In this document: positions 32,101-33,141 of the stretch, piece after piece
Numbering within the stretch: the stretch's first letter is position 1
Layout: each line of letters starts with the position of its first letter
From: Apostichopus californicus
Taxonomy: Eukaryota; Echinodermata; Holothuroidea; Aspidochirotida; Stichopodidae
Length of the DNA stretch: 33,141 bases
NCBI GenBank assembly: GCA_020650975.1
Contig: JAIPMN010004388.1
Location: 1-33,141 of the forward strand
Direction of reading: 5' to 3'
Position numbers and translations under genes: made by a program
Notes under the pieces: generated by a model
What the model was told of the DNA's origin: nothing
What the model saw: the letters and a program-made list of their open reading frames with translations, nothing else
Database searches by the model: none

Positions 32101-32835
32101 TGTACTATTTGATACTAGTGATGTAAGATTCTACAGATTATATTGCATAACACACATCGTGCATTGGCATAATGCGTGAAGGGTGTATTCTACACCTTTA
32201 TATTATTTTACGAGTATGTCAGACTTTAAAAACCGTCTTATCAAGAGGTAAGACATTTTCCATCATATCACAGAGAAAACAAAGTATCATTGTTTTCGTT
32301 GGCCCATTTCTTAGATGATTATTTGGGCAAAAGCTATAATAATACCGCATACCAGCATGGGTGGCCATGTTGAGCCAATGGGACAATGTTATCACTTGAC
32401 CTCTCTTTTCACAAGTTTCTTTCCTCAAGTGCACTTTTAAAGACCATGATAACACCTTATTCTACAGCCCTTTTTCATCCCGATGGTTTATTCTGGGCCC
32501 CTTCATATATCCCCGGTCTCTTTACTGACCTCGGTCGACAGTGCTGTAGTCACATTTGGTTAAGCCTTCACATAAGACGACGCATATTATTGAGTTTAAT
32601 ATCAATTTAATGTTTTAGAATTTCCACAAAGTAAAATGTAAGAGCAACATTAGTCAATGTTGTTTTATTTCTTGGTTGTCATATGTAACTCTGAAGCCCT
32701 TTTCGAGAAATTACATTTAAAAGAAAATATTTTAAGCAGTTTAACGCCATTCACATTGTTCAAAATTTTCGTGTTATAGAAATTCACAGGAACTAGATGA
32801 TTATGATGGAGGACGGCGGGAAACATTTCTGTTAG
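29128..32835 (+). CDS. Receptor gene 3: IgSF membrane protein with 2 V-like domains + 1 C/I-like domain (3' partial)
   Basis: Exons 29128-29182, 29556-29840, 30151-30441, 30860-31225 and 31584-31697 join in phase 1; candidate tail exons 32068-32095 and 32780-32835 continue the frame. About 398 residues are visible and the 3' end lies beyond the window. This is the short form: first-position V, membrane-proximal V, C/I-like domain, anchor. The tail so far (SSTSPGYKRNSQELDDYDGG) is unrelated to gene 1's candidate tail and has two tyrosines, but no complete ITAM or ITIM. Surface recognition role inferred from architecture. Confidence 0.75.
29556..29840 (+). CDS. Gene 3 exon 2: first V-like Ig domain
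   Basis: 285 nt, phase 1-1; VPLGESITFSC, I-V-W-R-F, NAGEYIC. First-position subtype, closest to gene 2 exon 2. Confidence 0.88.
30151..30441 (+). CDS. Gene 3 exon 3: membrane-proximal V-like Ig domain
   Basis: 291 nt, phase 1-1; L-S-C-S, A-V-W-K-F, INPAEIGFENVNGYNN, DNAGMYTC. Closest to gene 1 exon 4. Confidence 0.88.
30860..31225 (+). CDS. Gene 3 exon 4: C/I-like Ig domain
   Basis: 366 nt, phase 1-1, one codon longer than in genes 1 and 2 (extra residues after L-F-W-T-V). Both canonical Cys are present plus an additional Cys at 31147-31149 (Q-N-C-T-N) where the paralogs have Tyr. Confidence 0.88.
31584..31697 (+). CDS. Gene 3 exon 5: transmembrane segment
   Basis: 114 nt, phase 1-1. Hydrophobic core VAAVALICVSTIILCVV, R-C and five lysines. 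If the donor is skipped the frame stays open to 31801. Confidence 0.87.
32068..32095 (+). CDS. Gene 3 candidate cytoplasmic exon 6
   Basis: 28 nt between a strong acceptor (TTGTTTCTTTTTTGCAG) and a good donor (AAAAG|GTGAGT), phase 1 to 2, encoding E-S-S-T-S-P-G-Y-K. Confidence 0.5.
32780..32835 (+). CDS. Gene 3 candidate cytoplasmic exon 7
   Basis: 56 nt after the acceptor TTCGTGTTATAG, phase 2 to 1, encoding N-S-Q-E-L-D-D-Y-D-G-G-R-R-E-T-F. The donor (TTAG|GTTGGT) is weak; the exon could also extend further. Confidence 0.4.
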
Positions 32836-33000
32836 GTTGGTATCATAAACATTAGTTTATATTTGTCTCCTGTGGTCTTATCATACAAGTTGCCTATGTT
32901 AAGAAGTTCGAAAGTTCAGACTTTTTTGAACATTATTGCGCAAGAGTATCACGGACCTGTGGAATATTAGCATCATATAAATCTGTTAACTTCTGTATAG

Positions 33001-33004
<4 letters not shown>

Positions 33005-33037
<33 letters not shown>
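33005..33037. repeat. TA dinucleotide microsatellite
   Basis: Uninterrupted AT alternation of about 33 bp near the right edge. Confidence 0.9.
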
Positions 33038-33039
<2 letters not shown>

Positions 33040-33141
33040 GTGATTCCATTATTGAGGGTACCAGTAGCCATTTTGCACATCCCAGTCTTTCATGAGCTCA
33101 ATACAGTGTTGATTGGAATGCCCAATGTATCGAATCAATAT

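Larger units (their letters stand above)
28340..33141 (+). repeat. Tandem segmental-duplication unit 3 (receptor gene 3, cut by window end)
   Basis: Similarity to units 1 and 2 runs from about 28340 to about 31815 (shared CTGGAATGCCA block), then stops. The remaining sequence to the window end is not related to the other 3' flanks. Confidence 0.75.

Noticed and set aside
32219..32610. Opposite-strand frames near 32.2-32.6 kb
   Set aside because: They fall inside the last visible intron of gene 3 and show no domain signature or conservation.
1..33141. tRNA or rRNA genes
   Set aside because: I found no cloverleaf with conserved A/B boxes and no rRNA-like conserved blocks on either strand by eye; a tRNAscan run would be decisive.

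Overview
The window is AT-rich animal genomic DNA. It has spliceosomal GT-AG introns, a secreted/membrane immunoglobulin-superfamily (IgSF) gene family, decayed LINE pieces and TA microsatellites. Nothing fixes the species. A marine invertebrate (echinoderm, mollusc or hydrozoan) fits the AT-rich sequence and the expanded IgSF family, but this is inference. There is no prokaryotic gene organisation; most open frames are chance frames in introns or intergenic DNA.

Left part (about 1-8,690). It holds possible last exons of a gene lying to the left (393-519, weak), three decayed copies of a leucine-rich-repeat N-terminal gene segment (1801, 3463, 5390), a LINE endonuclease fragment (4269-4564), a local tandem duplication (7.7-8.17 kb) and long stretches without recognisable genes.

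Right part (about 8,690-33,141). It is a tandem array of three related units of about 10 kb (signal-peptide exons at 9279, 19045 and 29128), all on the + strand. Each unit carries one type-I membrane IgSF receptor gene: signal-peptide exon, a variable number of V-like Ig exons, one distinct membrane-proximal V-like exon, one C/I-like Ig exon, a transmembrane exon ending in a lysine run, then cytoplasmic exons. All ectodomain exons are phase 1-1 and can be duplicated or lost without breaking the frame. Gene 1 has 3 V exons, gene 2 has 6 and gene 3 has 2. Gene 2 contains four nearly identical V exon+intron repeats with an exact 588-bp period, and gene 1 has V exons that look like products of conversion between neighbours. 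Gene 1's tail exons are missing from gene 2 through a deletion of about 1.17 kb, and gene 3 switches to unrelated 3' sequence just after the transmembrane exon, so the ectodomain is conserved while the cytoplasmic tail differs.

Together the cluster looks like a rapidly evolving multigene family of cell-surface recognition receptors (immune or allorecognition type) that diversifies by unequal crossing-over, exon amplification, gene conversion and tail exchange. Function is inferred from architecture only; no ITAM or ITIM is clearly visible inside the window. The flanks between genes 1 and 2 and between genes 2 and 3 are copies of each other and include a shared LINE reverse-transcriptase 3' end on the minus strand.
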